Origin: Anastrepha obliqua
Lineage: Eukaryota; Arthropoda; Insecta; Diptera; Tephritidae
Direction: 5' to 3'
Assembly (NCBI RefSeq): GCF_027943255.1
Contig: NC_072895.1
Span: 27,688,001-27,752,000 of the forward strand
DNA length: 64,000 nucleotides
Part shown: positions 43,194 through 55,741 of the stretch, piece after piece
Layout: the number at the start of each line of letters is the position of its first letter
Position numbering within the stretch: position 1 is the first letter of the stretch
Position numbers and translations under genes: made by a program
The notes under the pieces: generated by a model
The model's input: the letters and a program-made list of their open reading frames with translations, nothing else
Databases searched by the model: none
Told to the model about the DNA's origin: nothing

Positions 43194-46100
43194 TTTTCAA
43201 ACTTTAAATGGGTAAGAACCTCACGTTTCTTGATATGAAGTTTGAGGTTATGATATAATGTGCACAGTGGGCCACTTTTGGTAAGCAGAACTGGCGCTGT
43301 GGGATGAACCAAACGTTATGTTACGGTGCCTAACTCATGGCGCATAAAATAAATTCAGGATTCACCCTCCGTTGGACACCCATTTTAAAACCTTTGGTTG
43401 GGCACCCGGATCTGGCCTTTTTTCGTGCTGTTTGTCCATACTTTTTTAAAAGGTTATTTACATAAATCGATAGAAAACTAAATTTTAGGAAGCTATCTGG
43501 AATTTCAAGTCGTTAGTTATAAAAGAAAAATGTTAAAATCACGTCCAAAGTCGAAAAAGCCAGTCTGGCCAGACCTGGGTACCCAAGGCAGGGTTAAACG
43601 TATACCTTTCGTTGCATGGGATTTAGTAACCTGCACTAAAATCAAGACAAATTTATAAATAAATAGTTTTAACTTTGAAAGAGCTCCCCTGCAAAACGAA
43701 AAATTGAACTTCAACAACTTCTTGCATTTAGCGCAGATTATATAATTTTTAGGACCAAAGAAACATATGTACCTGTATGTATGTATGTACGTGTACAAAT
43801 ATGTTAATAAGATATATGGATGCATGCAGCATACGTACATACATACGCACATATTTAATCATGTAATGAATAATCTTCATAGTGTACTGTGTTAGACTTA
43901 CCGCGACGATTGAAGGGTCGCACCCTCACAGCAACTTTGATTTTATCAGTTGACATGGTGTACTTTAGTTAAGTATATATTCCTTTTGGTGTAAGCCTGT
44001 TTACACTCTCCACGTCAATGTGCGATTTTATGTATACTCGAGTTTTTCTGTGGCTATGCGGATTTAATTCCACAAAGCATGGAATGGCGAAAACGCAGAA
44101 ATTACCCACAAAACCAAAAAAACAGCTCTGAATAACGCGCGCGAAACAGAGTTTTTCAGTTTGTGTGAACCGCCGCTTGGCCTTACTGCTGGTGGTGGTG
44201 GTGCGCCACTGAATGCCGCGGCCTCCAAAGACGGCTGCTATTCTATCGCTGCGGCGCTGGGGCGCTGTGGGAGTATAGTGAATAGTTTTGCTTGTGAATA
44301 TATCCTCCGGCGAACGCCGCACTTGACGTGCTCCACCCCCCCAACAGGCAGTCGGTGAGTGTTGTTAACGTTCCAGTTGTTGTTGTGGTTGTTGTTGTAG
44401 TTATTATTGTTGTTGACTTTGACGACAACGGAAACAACGTTGACGATATGAATGACGGTCGGATGTGCGATAAGTGAGAACGCCAAACAGCACGACAACG
44501 GCGAACGGTGAACGGCGTAGCAAACGAGTGACGAAGTCGACGTTGGAGCCTTGCGACGCGTTAACAACAACTAGCGAAATACTATATTTGTTATTAGCCT
44601 TTGCTTCGTGTGCACCACAAAGCGCTGCTCTAAGCACTGCGCCGCACCTTCCCCACTTTCTTTTTTTATTACACAAAAATCAAATGAAACTTGAATGGAT
44701 TACGTTTGCGTTGTTTGGAATATTTTATATTTGGACTTAATTCCTTTGATTATTTTTTAGTTTTATGCTTTTGCGTTTTAGTTCTTTCTTTTTTCACATA
44801 AACCGGACATATTTCAATGCATTCAACTGCTTCGACGACATAGAAAATATACCTGAAAAGCGAAAAAAATTTATTAACACTTTGCGCCGACTGCTACAGG
44901 CCACAGCGAGGACTCGTTCGCAGGCATTGAAGCACAAATGCAGCAAAATAATGAAGTAGAGGAGCACACACGCGAATGTCAGGCAATAAGCCGCCTACTG
45001 CTGCCGGACGGGTGCTGGTGGGAATGGTTCAAGCTGAAACGTTGCAAGTTGGTTGTCGCATTCATTTTTTGTTTTGGTCTTGACGATGATGGACAAGCAA
45101 ATATGGCTTGACAGTTTTTTTGGTTTGTTTTCGTTTTCAGGTGACTCAGTCGTATGAGCGTTTCAATTTAATTAAAAGGGATGGGTTATTGAGTGAAAAG
45201 GTGAAAAGTGTGTATATACACACACACTTATTGTACCTACAAACAGACTAGAATCTAAATATGTACATATGTTAACGAAATGTAATAAAATATCTACCCT
45301 CGAAATAAAAATATTCATATGAATGTTTACGCAAGACACGCGAAGTTTCTTTCGTCAGTTCAGTTCCGCGCAACACCAAAGCAACGGACGTTTCATTGCA
45401 GCCTTTTATTAAATTATTGCTGTTTTGTGGACAGCGAGCCATTTGGAAGTGTGGCTTTTTATAGTTGCAGCATTGCTACTAATTAATGGAGTATTGTCCG
45501 CATAAATTTTTGTTGTCTCATATGCTTTTTAAAACCATTAAAAGTGCCTGATTCTGTCTTGACAATTAGTCAGTCAGTCGCTGTAATGCAGATATAACAG
45601 TGGAGTTTTCTCTCTAACAGAGTTTGGGCTAACAACAGCACGAACGGTTGTTCAAGTCTTACAGATTTTCGCACAAGCGCCACAGTCTGCTATAATTTTT
45701 CGCATGCCTTTCATACACATTTGTAATTTGCCTACAACTTCACTTATAAAATTTGTTTTTTTTTTCCTTTTTTGAAATTACTCGCACCAAAATTGGCTTC
45801 ATAAGCAGAATACAAAGCGAAAAAAGTAACGCAGCTGTAGTTTCGAAGACGTGCTGCTATGGCTCGTCTGCTCGTTGGTGTGTTGATTGTTGAAGGACAT
45901 CAATTCGCGCAGCAAGGTGCGCAGTTCGCGTGCCAACCAAGCGTTCGTTTGTTTAGCCTGGCACACTTCATTGTAGGTAGGTATGTATTTTTTATATATT
46001 TGCTCTAGTAATTCCAACTAATATTTGCTTCAAATTAGAATGTTTTCCTATTCATTACCACATCACTTGAATATTAAAGCAGCAAATTTCGTGTAATTAA

Positions 46101-46642
46101 TTGCACAAGCCCAAGTAGAGGGCGAAATTTCGCTTACTATTTTTGTTTTTTTTTTTTTTTGTTCAGTATGTATTTAACACTATTAAATAAAAGTTGTATG
46201 GTTTACATGAAATTGCACCAATTCTATGTTCACATTTATTTTCTCTTTCCATATGCGAATTTTCTTTGTTGCGGCGCCTAATCTGCTATTCATCGGAAGC
46301 AGCGCTCCACTTTTTCACAGCTTCACAATGCACTAGGCCAATTGTGGCCCACTACCACACCAAATCCGCATTAGGAGCAGGCGTAATTGCATGACTATTT
46401 TGAAGCGCCATCAACATCACCACCGCCACCACCCTCCAATATTTGCAATAGTTTGAAAGGAAATAATACAAACCGCATTTCAAAGGGGGCAAAGAAACAC
46501 AAAATGTTCGCAAAACAGCGCATATAAATCGCAATGGGGACTTAAAACATAAATACACATACACAAAATCACTTTACTTTCTCTCACACTCTACACACGT
46601 TCTTTAATCTTCCTTTGGTGTTTGTTTTTTTATTGCTATGTG
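43194..46642. other. 3.4-kb stretch with few transposon traces
   Basis: No transposase or LINE motif found. Higher-GC patches at 44150-44700 contain open frames (44161-44358 +, 44474-44740 +, 44238-44570 -) without recognised domains. GTTGTTGTTG runs at 44370-44420. TATG microsatellite at 43765-43850. The sequence at 45349-45365 has two overlapping TCAGT initiator-like motifs. This may be non-coding host DNA near a promoter, but that is a guess. Confidence 0.35.
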
Positions 46643-47336
46643 CCCATTTACACGATGTCTCCACTGGAAGGGAAACATTTTGTTCGAGGGTGAAGGACGG
46701 CCGGGGAAGAGGGAAGGGAATTTGTCTCCTGTACTGGCGACACGCTTTGCTCTTCTTATTCGTATTTCCAATCTTAAAGCAATTTTTGACAGATGCTTCA
46801 TTCGTTTTCTGCTTTTGTGGAAGAAAGTTCTAAGTTATGTGTTGGTTTTCATACAAACGGAAGAAAACAACGATGACAAACATCCGAACGCTGCTTGGGA
46901 AATGCACGATAATTTTTGCTAGTAAATTAGGTATAATTTAAAATAGTTATGGGACATGTTTATGTTGATTTCTAATTTTTCCCTGCATTTCTAGATACTC
47001 AAGTTAATTTTAAGTTAATTATTTACATATGAAGTATTTTTAATTTAATTTTTTTTATTCAAGTATAAGAATTTATAAATATATTTCAATAAAAAAAACA
47101 ACAAATTATTTATTATTTAACCAGTTTGCATTTTTCATTCATATATTTAAGAAATTGTTGACGAACGTTTTCCGCTTTACATGTAAGCGCGTGCGAGAAT
47201 ACATCCGAACCATACGATGCTAAAGTATTAAATGTCAAAATGTCGCCGAAAACAATTTTGCCCGTGTGCCCGCGAATGAGACATGAAAAGAGAATTTCCA
47301 GTGTCTCCCTTCCAGATGTCTCCGTGTGTAAATGGG
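46643..47336 (+). repeat. MITE with CCCATTTACAC ends, copy B (uninterrupted)
   Basis: 694 bp. Ends CCCATTTACACGATGTCTCC (46643) and the inverse of CCCATTTACACACGGAGACA (47336), both with CTGGAAGGGA a few bases inside. It contains a TTAA near 46778 at the exact place where the relative at 30210-31173 carries a fold-back insertion. Short frames inside (46615-46833 +, 47113-47415 -) show no known motif. Confidence 0.8.
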
Positions 47337-49490
47337 GTGTATCTTTCAAGCGTAGTAGTTGTTGTTGGCTTTTAACTGCTCGCCCATCGCCTGCCCCGGC
47401 AAATACCAAATACACAACTCAACAGAAGAAGAATGAAAAAGCACAGCTCCTTCGTCCCACCAACACCCTTCCACAACAACAACAACTATCACTTCTATGC
47501 TCTTTTGTGCTAACTTTTGCTCTCTCTTCCTCTTCTTACACACACACGCACACACACAATTTTTCTCATATATTCCTTCACTGGCTTTATGAATCGATTT
47601 TATCGCTGCTTTGGCAAATTGCTTTATTTGCTTCAACATCTAAAATTTGCTAATTTTCACATTAATTCAACACACTAACACTTTACGCGTACATTCAATA
47701 TCGATTTGCTGCTTATGGACGCGTATATAACAAGTTTTTGCAAATAATTCTAGTGTTTTATTGCAATTTTTCACAATTCTTTAGCAGGTAAAATAGCGAC
47801 GTATAAAAGAAAAACACTTGACACGAGCGCCATGTTTGACGGATAGACTCTTTATAGACAACCTTTATTTCTACTGCTGTTGCTACTGCTTCTGCCTGGA
47901 ATCGCAGACGGAATTCAACCAAACGCAAGGCAACTGTGTCGCGCGACATCTACTGGTAGCGTACTTTGAGCGAATATGCCAAAAAGAAGAACGCAAAGAT
48001 ATGTGTTCAGTGAGGAAATAATACAAATTTTCCATAACAAAGCAGTTTAGCAAATTTATTACAGCTGGGTTTGTTTCACGATGAACAGAATATAAAGGCA
48101 TAGCCCACATCAGAGCGTTGTTAGGCGCTCAGCGGAAAATGTGCAGGAATTAGTTGATTTGAAGGAAGCGTGAATTTTTTGTATAAAAATTAATATTTAA
48201 ATAAGGTGTGCGATTCACAACTGTGCCAGCGAGAAACGCACAGCCGCTAAGTGTGTAAGCTCTTTGAATTTATCATTGGACGCGGCTTTATTGGAAAAGT
48301 GGATTCATTGCTGCCGCACGGAAGAAGAATTCAACCCGAACCGGGGCTGCATATGCATAAATCATTTCGCAAGTGAGGAAAAGCAATAAGATGCAATTCA
48401 ATATGGGTAAAAAATAATGTATAAATGGTTTAGGTATAAATTTAATAATGAAAAGTTTTTTGAAAATATTTTGGTTTAGAATAGGCGATATCTAAACAAA
48501 GGCACTGTCGTAAAATAATTTCTTCTTGCTCCTCAGGTTCTTGAAAGGTGTTGGCTTTTCATTACTACCACGATGAAGTTTCTTATAATGTCTAAGTGCG
48601 TGGGTCGAATTTAAAAATTATAACACACAAATGAAGTCACTATATCAACGTTTTGATTTATAGTACTTTTTATAAATTACCATTAAGAATTAATAGCGAT
48701 ATTTAACGTTAAAAATGCTTAATTTTTGCATAAGCTTGAAAAAATGTTCTATTACAGACGCTTATTTTACTTAAATACAAACACAGAGAAGTAACAATTT
48801 TCACTTATAAACACTCCTTATTAATTAAAGATTTGATTTAAAGCTATTTTTACTCAATAATACTACGAATTTTATTAAAATTCTATTATTACAAATGTTC
48901 TTCTAATATTCTGATACTAATACCTAATATTCTGATCTAATACTGTGCAAAATAAGTGTGCATGAGGGAAGAACTACCAAAGGAACGATAATGAGAAAAA
49001 ACCCGGTCAACCATCACTGAGATTCGATAGAACTTTTGTAGTTTTTAATTAATTAAAAAATTATTAGTTAAAATATTCTTTGGCCTTCGATGAATCATTA
49101 TTTTTAAAAATAGTGAAAATTTGTACTAAAAAATCGCGATAAAATAATATTTTCATAAAAAGTGAAAATTTGGAATAAAAAAAATCGCGCTAATTTTTAA
49201 GCTTTTCCTGGTGGTTCTATAGGGACCCTAGGAAGTTGTGACTTTCATAGTTACAATGGTGTGACCTTGCTCTTTCTATTGGGACTGGTGGGTGGCGCCA
49301 CGCCCCATCCCCCTCCGCCACTCAGCCAACTATATCGTGGTAGTAATGGAAAGTTTAGCACTTGAAAGCACTCAAGAGATTAATAAAAACCTGGTTTAAG
49401 ATTCGATTTTATTTTAACCATACAGTTTTCATGCGAATCTCAAATCTACCACTTGTGGAGCAACCTCCCAAATCCTATATATCAATGCGT
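47337..49490. other. spacer without recognisable gene
   Basis: About 2.1 kb. CACACA run at 47538-47560, CAACAACAACAAC at 47473-47487. The 48400-49200 part is strongly AT-rich. Frames at 47240-47653 (+) and 47758-47949 (-) are unrecognised. Confidence 0.4.
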
Positions 49491-49499
49491 TGACATCAC

Positions 49500-50670
49500 C
49501 AAACCGGCAGCTTTTTATTATGACAGCAACTTGCGGGAAGTGGAAAGAGTTGGAATCGAAAAAGTAAGTTTTTTCCATATTACTACGTAATAAGTTTAAT
49601 ATTAATTATTATTTTAAAGTTACTTGCAGAGACGCTTTAGATTGCGAATATTCTGTTCTCAAAAAAGAGAATAGAAAGCAAAGCAGCGAGCTTGTGGCAT
49701 TGCAATGGAAATACAAGTTGAAGAAGCATCAGAGATACAAGTTTATCTTCCCATCTAGGGAAGAGTGGAACACTAACCGAACATGGATAAATGATGGCTC
49801 ACACAAATGGTACACAGATGGTTCCAAAACGCTCCAAGGAGTAGGAGTAGGAATAGTGGGGCCTAGAGCAAACAAATCCCTAACCCTAAGTATAGATACC
49901 ACAATTTTCCATGCGGAGTTCTTCGCCATAATGGAAAAAGTAGAAAACATATCCAAAAGAGGGTGCGAAAAAGTAAAAATTCAAATATTTTCAGTCCTCA
50001 AAGCTTTGAATAGCTTCACATTCAAGTCAAAAGTCCTCATAGAGTGTAACAATGCACTCAACAAACTGGCGACTTTTAATCAGGTCCCCCTGATTTGTGT
50101 ACTAGGACATGAGGGACACGAAGGAAACGAAAAGGTAGACTTTTATGCTAAAGAGGAGCGAAAGGGTCATTTATTGGATCAACCACATTTTCGGCTATAA
50201 AACAAAAACAACAAAACAGGAAACCCAAAAATTTATCCAAATAAAACCCAAGGAATACTAGAACGGCACAAACGTCATTAATCGCTCCAAAAAGTCCCAG
50301 AACTTTGATGCCAACAGAGCAAAATCTGCTCTAACCCTAGACTAGAAGGGCCTCAGATTACTCTGTGGAGCACTTACAGGCCACTTTATCTGCAATAAAC
50401 ATTTCAATACAAGAGGACAATCTAGCACTAGTTTTTGCAGGTTCTGCTGTGATGAAAATGAGTCGCTTAATCACCAATTGTGAAGCATTATGCCACAGGC
50501 GACACAGAATCCTCGGCTCGCACCTACTACAATCGTTCCCTCCTAAGGAGCTGGTTCCCCGGTATACTAAATAATTAAGCACTTTGGGGCGCACAATAGA
50601 TCAGCCTGGTCGCAGTGCATAAAGGCCTTAGCCCATATAATCATTACCATTACCAAGAAGCATCATGTGA
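49500..50670 (+). pseudogene. LINE RNase H to C-terminal tail
   Basis: A 168-codon open frame (49694-50200) covers most of an RNase H domain: HKWYTDGSKTLQGVGVGIVG, FHAEFFAIMEKVENISKRG, VKIQIFSVLKALNSF (catalytic SDSQ changed to SVLK), then CVLGHEGHEGNEKVDFYAKE. The C-terminal tail follows in other frames: RLLCGALTGHFICNKHF, SLNHQL and CEALCHRRHRILGSHLLQ. The loss of the catalytic Asp in the SDSQ block and frameshifts make it inactive. Related to 15600-16500 by the duplicated GHEGHEGNE motif. Confidence 0.82.
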
Positions 50671-51048
50671 TAGAGGCAGAAATTGGTTACATGGGGAGGA
50701 GAGGGAGCTCAATTTTTGCAAAAGGTCATGAACGATGCTAAAAATAGAAAAAAAAAACACCAAGCTGATCTGAGGAGGACATTGCTCAGTCAATTACTTT
50801 ATATGTTGCACGTCCCAAAGCCTATCGATTACCCTATACAAAAAATATTCCCGCTACACTCACTGGGCGGGTGAAAAAACTTCATATGCCAAAAAGTGTA
50901 ATACAACTTGAGAACCTCCACGGAAATGGATTCAATCCAAAACTGAAAATTAACAGAAAGAAAGAACTGTTTGGAAATAACCGCAAAAGAAAAGTAAAAA
51001 ATAATAAATAGTGTCGTAGTCCGGGGTAATAATAACAAATATTCAAGG

Positions 51049-51790
51049 TTAAGGGATAAACGCTAAAAAAAAAACTTTTTTCATGAATTTATTGTAGCGA
51101 AACGGTTCAAGTCAGTTTATTAAAAGTTGTTGCATATTATAAAGTAACATTTCGAGAATATTTGATAAAATTTTCATGTAAAAATATTGCAAAATGAGCG
51201 AATGAGAGCACATTTACGTAGACGTCTTTTAAAAATACATTTTGCAGTAGTCAGCATATCTCAGCGTAGAATCATCTGAAATCAAAAAAATCGAATAATT
51301 TAGTTAAAGTATGAGTTAAACTTCCCCCCAACGTTTATTTTGACGATTTATTTTCATTTTCAGCCATTTGGTAGTCGTTTAAAGTAAAAAGTGATTTTTG
51401 ACGAAAAAATGCCGCCATTCTGTAGGTGTAAAACCACCTTAATATAAAAAAAAAATGGCGAAAAAAAAACGTTGGGGGGAGGTTTTTTATATGTAAAATA
51501 TGTGTGCAAAATTTCAAAAGGATCGGTTGAGTAGTTTTCAAATGCCAATGACTACGCACTTAAAAAAAAAAGGTTCGAGAAAACCGCGTTTAAAGTTTGT
51601 AACGGACTACGCGCGCAACTGTTGCGTCTCGGCAGATGTTTGAGGCGGCTCGGCTTTATGCTCTATAACTTAAAAAGTTTTGCTCGGATTGACTTAAAAT
51701 TTTAACACGGTATTTTTAAAATGTTTTACTACAATAACATGCAAAAAAAAAATCGATTTTTATACCCCTCTTGATACCCTGTGTCCCACT
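51049..51790. repeat. fold-back-like repeat (hairpin family, copy 4)
   Basis: Begins TTAAGGGATAAACGC at 51049. The right tip is not clear. An inner pair AACTTCCCCCCAACGTTT (51320) and AAACGTTGGGGGGAGGTT (51468) forms a stem. The segment ATAACTTAAAAAGTTTTGCT, CGGATTGACTTAAAATTTTA and CACGGTATTTTTAAAATG (51662-51730) aligns block by block with 30920-30985. The GC-rich CTACGCGCGCAACTGTTGCG precedes it, as an equivalent GC-rich block does in copies 1-3. Non-coding. Confidence 0.6.
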
Positions 51791-52167
51791 AAGGATTGAG
51801 GACCGGAAGAAATGATTACACCTCTATGGTTTTAATTCGCATTCAGTAAATTCAAACGTTTTTTAAAATGTGTAAAATGGTTTTCAATGTTAAGAGGAGT
51901 TGAGAGAAGAAGATTTAATATTCTAACATAACCTTAAAAGCAGCAAAAAATTAAATTTACACTTTCAAAATATCAAATTTTATAAGAATCAACAAATTTT
52001 CATTAACACTAAAAACTTCTCAGAGCGACCTTTTTCAACATTCTTTTGTTTAATAAAAAATTTTTTTTTTTTTAACTTTAGTTTCGGTAGCTTTAAATTA
52101 AAAATAAGAAACAAAACCAAAATTAAGTTAATTAAATTAAATAATTAAAAATTTTCGCATTTTGATA

Positions 52168-53122
52168 TAAAGGGTAATTTTTTTAGCTATTATCTTTTTA
52201 AACAGTTGGTTTAAACAGCTGACGCACGTTTCGTGTTTTGTTTCACTGTCAAACATCTTCAGTTTGGTCTATAATTTAACCATGAATCGTCTTACAAACG
52301 AACAACGTTTGCAAATCATTGAATTATATTATAAAAATGCGTGTTCTGTTAAGAAAGTTTAAGATCCACTTTTTGATCGAAAAATTCTGTTCAGCAACGA
52401 AGCTCATTTTTGGATCAATGGGTACGTAAATAAGCAGAATTGTCGATTTTAGAGTGAAGATCAGCCAGAAGAATTGCAAGAGCTACCAATGTATCCAGAA
52501 AAGGTCACAGTTTGGAGCGGGTTTATGGGCTTAAGGTATCATTGGACCGTACTTCTTCAAAGATGCTGCGAATCGTAACGTAACTGTGAATGGTGAGCGC
52601 TACCGTGAAATGATATCCAACTTTTTTTTGCCCAAAATGCAAGAGCTTGACTTGCATGACATGTGGTTTCAGCAAGACGGTGCCACATGCCACACAGCAC
52701 GCATAACAATGGACTCGTTGAGAGGCGAGTTCGGTGAACATTTTATTTCACGTTCGGGACCTGTCAATTGGCGACCCAGATCGTGCAATATAACGCCTTT
52801 ACATTATTTTTTGTGGGGCTATGTTAAAGCTCATGTCTATAGAGACAGGCTCGCTTCAATTAACGCATTGGAAGACAACATTAAAGCATTTATAGTATAT
52901 GTGAGATACCGGCCGAAACATTGGAAAGAGAATGCCAAAATTGGACTAAGCGGATGGACCATTTGAGGCGCAGTCGCGGTCAACATTTGCATGAAATAAT
53001 CTTCAAACATTAAATTACATGGACTGTACTATCGATTTAAATAAAAATTTCATGCACTTTTCTGAATTTTGCGTGTGTTTTTTTGAAAAACTTTTCTATA
53101 ACTCTTAAAAAATCACCATTTC
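52168..53122 (+). pseudogene. rosa-type mariner, copy 3, catalytic residues lost
   Basis: Ends GGGTAATTTTTTAGCTAT (52171) and, inverted at the right, GGTGATTTTTTAAGAGTTAT. The transposase starts MNRLTNEQRLQIIELYYKNA at 52282, is cut by deletion after about 20 codons, then gives ILFSNEAHFWINGYVNKQNC, where the first catalytic Asp has become Asn. The long open frame 52586-52966 has MWFQQDGATCHTARITMDSL (second Asp kept) and RPRSCNITPLHYFLWGYVKA, where the third Asp has become His at the DD41D position. So two of three catalytic residues are substituted in addition to a frame break near 52525. Confidence 0.85.
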
Positions 53123-53140
53123 TCTGAGTTTCGTTTATAA

Positions 53141-53660
53141 TAGGTCTATGAATAAGTTCGTGCGGTTTTTTCGAAATTTGAATTTCGGATCATTCCCATG
53201 GCTTTTAAACGTTTGGAAATGGTTGATTGATCAACTCCCAAAGTTTTTGCAACCTCTTCTTGCGTTTGAGCCGGATCTTGATCGAGCAATTCCTCCAATT
53301 CGGTATCCATGAACTTTGGCGGCGCGGCCAAAATCACCACTTTTAAAGCGTGCAAACCACTTCTGGCACGTTCGCTCAGCTAGAGCATGCTCACCATAAA
53401 CTTCCACCAAGATACGATGACTTTCGGCTGCTTTTTTCTTCATATTAAAGAATTCCCCGCAAAAACACATTATTTGGCACGAAATTCGACATTTTCAAGT
53501 GTGGTAAAAATATTGGTGTTTACGCTTCAAATAAAAAACTTATACTGACGTTTGTGCCTTACGACAGTAGCTCTCCAATGAATGTTTGGAAATGTGGATC
53601 GATGGAATAATAATCAAGTTACGCCATCTGTTGTAAAACCGTAGACATTTTTAAAACTGT
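53141..53660 (-). pseudogene. mauritiana-like mariner, N-terminal part only
   Basis: The minus strand starts near 53490 and reads CFCGEFFNMKKKAAESHRIL, VEVYGEHALAERTCQKWFAR, FKSGDFG, shifts frame, then PPKFMDTELEELLDQDPAQT and QEEVAKTLGVDQSTISKRLK. These are the two HTH motifs and linker as in Mos1-type transposases. After KAMGMI it joins the element's end (AAAAACCGCACGAACTTATT inverse, 53141-53175), so the entire catalytic domain is deleted. The other terminal repeat was not found. Confidence 0.82.
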
Positions 53661-53664
53661 ATTC

Positions 53665-53805
53665 AGCCAATTCCAGTGGAGACGGACTTCGCTTTACTTG
53701 CCGTTTCCAACTGGTGCCGATTAACACGAGAAAGAAACGACTGGCGTGCTTTGTTAAACTCGGCCACAATCGTTTAAGCGGTCATCGCGCCAATCAAGAA
53801 GAACT
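53665..53805 (+). pseudogene. RTE/CR1-like LINE tail scrap
   Basis: Reads LAVSNWCRLTRERNDWRACF then VKLGHNRL, the NWRxLxxERxxWRxLLxxA motif near the end of RTE/CR1-like LINE pols (compare 14640-14700 on the minus strand). Confidence 0.55.
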
Positions 53806-53807
53806 GT

Positions 53808-54352
53808 AGAGGTTTGGTCAACATCAGACCGTTACCTGGCTCTCAGCGATTTTGGCAGACTCAGCTGAGAGGCTGACGTAACTGGGCTTACGAAGCGATT
53901 TGCTTACGAAAAATCTAAGAATGTGGTAGTGATATCTATATGAAAAAAAAAAAAAATCAACACAGTCTCACTTATGTTGCTTCGTTGGAATCTGAATAAC
54001 GACTGATTGGACGAGTGTGTGAATACATGTGAAATGATCGTGCAGAATTCGACTGGCGAATCACTGCCGTGACGTGACAGCCGAAATTCTCCTCACAATT
54101 TTCTTTTTCACCATAGCTAAATAGCAAACCTGGCAAAACCCAAGGATAATTCCAGGTTTGCTCGTTAGGTATGGTGAAAAAAAATTTTTTGCAAGGGAAC
54201 TTTGGATTCTACGTCGTTCGTTCTGTGTTTCACAAAAATTAGCTTTAGCTTAGTAAAACGCAAAACGAATGACGTCGGCGTATCTGTCAAATTCGCTCAG
54301 AGCCGAATAACAGTCTGTTAGGTAGTGCACCTCCAAAAATCTTTTCACCATG
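53808..54352. mobile_element. inverted-repeat element, copy 2 (both ends present)
   Basis: About 60-bp imperfect terminal inverted repeats: AGAGGTTTGGTCAACATCAG with GGCTCTCAGCGATTTTGGCA at the left (53811-53870) and TTCGCTCAGAGCCGAATAAC with GTGCACCTCCAAAAATCTTT at the right (54291-54346). The internal block ATCGTGCAGAATTCGACTGG and CTTTTTCACCATAGCTAAAT is shared with the copy at 32655-33110. There is a second small palindrome, GCTAAATAGCAAACCTGG with CCAGGTTTGCTCGTTAGG, around 54140. Non-coding. Superfamily unknown. Confidence 0.78.
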
Positions 54353-55741
54353 TGGTAAGCCTATCACCCTTGGTTTTCTTAATAGAAAAACGCAACGTAC
54401 CGTTATCGGATATCCGTTATTTTTGGTGAATTATGCTATTTTAATATGGCATTTCAATCATCTGCAAGAATGAGTGGAAATACTAAACATGGCAAATTAT
54501 TTGAGTAGTTTAAAGTAGGCCAATAATTATATGTAATTAATTTTTGTAGTATATAAATATGTATTGCGCTCTTTTAAGCTGCGTGTTCACCTTTAGGTCC
54601 GTACAGTTTTTTTCCACATTTTCACATACTTGGATTGCAAACTAAATTCTGTCAATATTCCCGCTTCATCATATCAGGGCCGAAACGTCAATGCTCGCTG
54701 AACCTGCCAATCGCAGCGGGTCAATTGGCCTTGTTCCGAAGAGTATCGACATAATCAATAAGTTTGATATGAATATTTTTTAAAAAATGTAAGAACAGAA
54801 TGAAATCTTAAATGCGGTTGCGGAAATATAACAGAGAAAAGCAAAATAAAAAGAAGAATGAGGCAGGCATCGCGCAAGGACTAGCACCGCAATGCGCTGC
54901 ATGACCTGCTATGCGCACATACACACACATACATACGGGTATGCGCGTGCGCGTGCTGATTGTATTGCTGCTGTTACATAAATTATTATACGATGCGATC
55001 GTGTGAACCTTGCGTAATTATTTTCGCATCTTGTATCTTGGTTGGTAGTGATGGTGAAGTACATACATACCTACTATTAAAAATAAATATGCTTGGAAGT
55101 ACAAATACACATCGATTTGAAAGTATCACCAAAAATCCTATTTTTTATAAATCAAATTTTGTAGTTTTCAGAAATATTATTTTTCAAAATATCAGTTCAG
55201 ATAAAAGAAGAATTTAAGCTTAAAATATCTGCATAAAAATATTTAAAAATTTTATGAATGAAATCAAAATAATAAAACATTTTATATAATTTTTGACTTC
55301 TACACTTTGGAAGATTGGATTAACAAAAACTTGATTATCTTCGCCAATTCTTGACGACTTTAAGCTTTTAAGATATCATTGGAATCTTATAGGGTGAAGG
55401 GCAGCGGCTATAAGTGTGTCCTAAGTGATCTTTTGTTTAGCCGGCTTTACCTTCGGTCAGGGAGTGGGCAGTGGTTTTCTTCCCTTGCTCCGTCCATCGT
55501 ATCTCAGTGGAGTTTCGGCGATACTAGCTTCTACTTCATACGTATAGTTGATACACCTTCCCTATTGAGGTGCATGTAGTCCAAGTGTATGCTTTCGAAT
55601 CATGTCCCTAAAACATTTTCCTTGCTCATTATTAAAAGTGAACCCATTTTCCTCATATGAGGGATTGCGCTACACATCATTCGAAGTTGCTTTTATGTTG
55701 CTCGTATTAAACCTGATACACAACCACATTTTGGTGCGTTT
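54353..55741. other. spacer without recognisable gene
   Basis: About 1.4 kb. CACATACACACACATACATAC microsatellite region near 54915-54940. Frames 54960-55217 (+) and 55379-55579 (+) are unrecognised. Confidence 0.4.

Noticed and set aside
44161..44740. Overlapping ORFs in a GC-richer patch as a host coding exon
   Set aside because: Several frames on both strands are open at once, none has a recognisable domain, and Ala/Gly/Asn-rich text follows from trinucleotide-like repeats.
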